This document shows, piece after piece, positions 6,213 through 7,026 of a stretch of 7,026 nt of DNA. Position 1 is the first letter of the stretch; each line of letters opens with the position of its first letter. The position numbers and the translations under genes were made by a program. The stretch is from Candidatus Auribacterota bacterium (lineage in GTDB: Bacteria > Auribacterota > JAFGBW01): NCBI GenBank assembly GCA_016932965.1, contig JAFGBW010000124.1, positions 1 to 7,026 of the forward strand. The letters run 5' to 3'. The notes beneath the pieces are model-generated. The model did not search any database. It was given only the letters and a program-made list of their open reading frames with translations, and was not told the origin of the DNA.

Positions 6213-7026
6213 TCAGTTCAGACGGAACAGGATAAACTGGGAATTTTCCGTCACAACCGGGAAAGGCTTGTTTTCAAGATACTGCCGGAGTCCAACTGAA
6301 ACCTGGAACCAATAACGGGGGAGCAAAAGATACTTCGCTCCTTTTTTAATGAGGGACTCGAATTCTTCGACAGGCATCTGGTTCAATTCATGGGGAAGGA
6401 ATTCCCAGCCGTGACGGTCAATGAAACAGAGAAAACTGGGGCGGTGAATACGGGCCTCCATTTCTTCAAGCCATTTTCTTTCATACACCCGGGGCATATC
6501 CACGACAATAAAAAGAGAGTCTCTTTCCGTCTGTTTCTGGACTTCCGGAGCGAATAGGTACGCCTGTTCAGTATAGGGATCGTAATCATAGTGCTTTGAA
6601 ACATAAAAAAACCCGGTAAAAAAAATCATGAGATAAACCAGGAGTGTGAAAATGGAAGCGGTTTTCCGGGAATCAGCGCTGATTTTGGCTTCAAAAAACA
6701 GAACGCTTTGCGCGATGAAAATCCCTGCCACAGGAACGAGAAACAGCTGGTAGTATTCCAGAACCCGGTTTCCCTCTCCGACAAGCATATAATAGAGCAT
6801 GAAGGAGATCAGCCAGGAGTAAAGAAAGTATTTCTTTGAACAGAACCCTTTCAAAACGGCTCCTAAAATGACTCCGAGAAGAAAAAATGTTCCCCCGACA
6901 GGAGAGGCGATGACACCGAAGATTCTGATCACAAAAGTGCTCCAAAAATTTTCAGAAAACACGAGATCCCAGGCCCCCCATTTGTCATACCCTGCTTTAC
7001 CGATGATGCCGAAACTGATGCCTGTC
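6213..7026 (-). CDS. Polytopic membrane glycosyltransferase-like protein (GT39/ArnT-like), 5' part beyond window
   Basis: The visible 270 residues are the C-terminal part of a larger membrane protein: the frame has no stop up to the right edge, and the GTG at 6960-6962 is an internal codon. Four to five hydrophobic segments are visible, including the stretches around IRIFGVIASPVGGTFFLLG, FLYSWLISFMLYYMLVG, QLFLVPVAGIFIAQSVLFF and IFTLLVYLMIFFTGFFYV. A soluble tail of about 128 residues follows and ends in FILFRLN. The EYYQLFLVP motif (6732-6758) resembles the YYQLPLLP-type segment of family 39 (PMT_2/ArnT-like) glycosyltransferases, which move a sugar from a polyprenyl-phosphate donor at the outer face of the inner membrane. 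The N-terminal catalytic aspartates would lie outside the window, so activity cannot be judged. It may share a transcript with the ABC gene downstream. Another family of polytopic membrane enzyme is not excluded. Confidence 0.75.
   Translation of the reverse strand, partial: TGISFGIIGKAGYDKWGAWDLVFSENFWSTFVIRIFGVIASPVGGTFFLLGVILGAVLKGFCSKKYFLYSWLISFMLYYMLVGEGNRVLEYYQLFLVPVAGIFIAQSVLFFEAKISADSRKTASIFTLLVYLMIFFTGFFYVSKHYDYDPYTEQAYLFAPEVQKQTERDSLFIVVDMPRVYERKWLEEMEARIHRPSFLCFIDRHGWEFLPHELNQMPVEEFESLIKKGAKYLLLPRYWFQVSVGLRQYLENKPFPVVTENSQFILFRLN

Noticed and set aside
6960-6962. GTG as the start of the GT39-like protein
   Set aside because: The frame continues without a stop to the right edge, with plausible protein sequence, so the GTG is an internal valine codon.

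Overview
The window reads as a fragment of a Gram-negative chromosome of moderate GC content. The firmest evidence is a complete TonB-dependent outer-membrane receptor with a signal peptide, a plug domain and a C-terminal aromatic residue. An intergenic palindrome built on CCACGAAGAGCACGAAGA looks like repeats I recall from Desulfobacterota and related environmental anaerobes. That lineage hint is recollection and is unverified.

Layout from left to right: (1) An unrecognised protein on the + strand (1-555), whose frame is open to the left edge. (2) A 326-base gene-free stretch (556-881) with two small terminator-like hairpins and a nested palindromic repeat of about 130 bases, lying between two convergent genes. 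(3) A 698-residue TonB-dependent receptor on the - strand (882-2978). (4) A divergent intergenic region with a sigma70-like promoter candidate for the receptor and an extended -10 candidate just before the next gene. (5) A WbuB-like family 4 glycosyltransferase on the + strand (3135-4376). (6) After a 38-base convergent junction, a half-size ABC exporter with fused membrane and ATPase domains on the - strand (4415-6127). (7) Behind it on the same strand, the C-terminal part of a polytopic membrane protein resembling family 39 (ArnT/PMT-like) glycosyltransferases, running off the right edge.

The right half suggests a surface-glycan or lipid-linked sugar locus: a cytosolic glycosyltransferase, a membrane glycosyltransferase that would use a lipid-linked sugar donor, and an ABC exporter that could flip a lipid-linked intermediate or export a product. 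This grouping is inferred from neighbourhood only. The receptor has no TonB/ExbBD or periplasmic-binding partner in view, so its ligand is unknown. I see no CRISPR array, tRNA, rRNA, transposase or phage gene, and nothing that clearly amounts to a new system. The most unusual non-coding object is the nested palindrome at 683-812.
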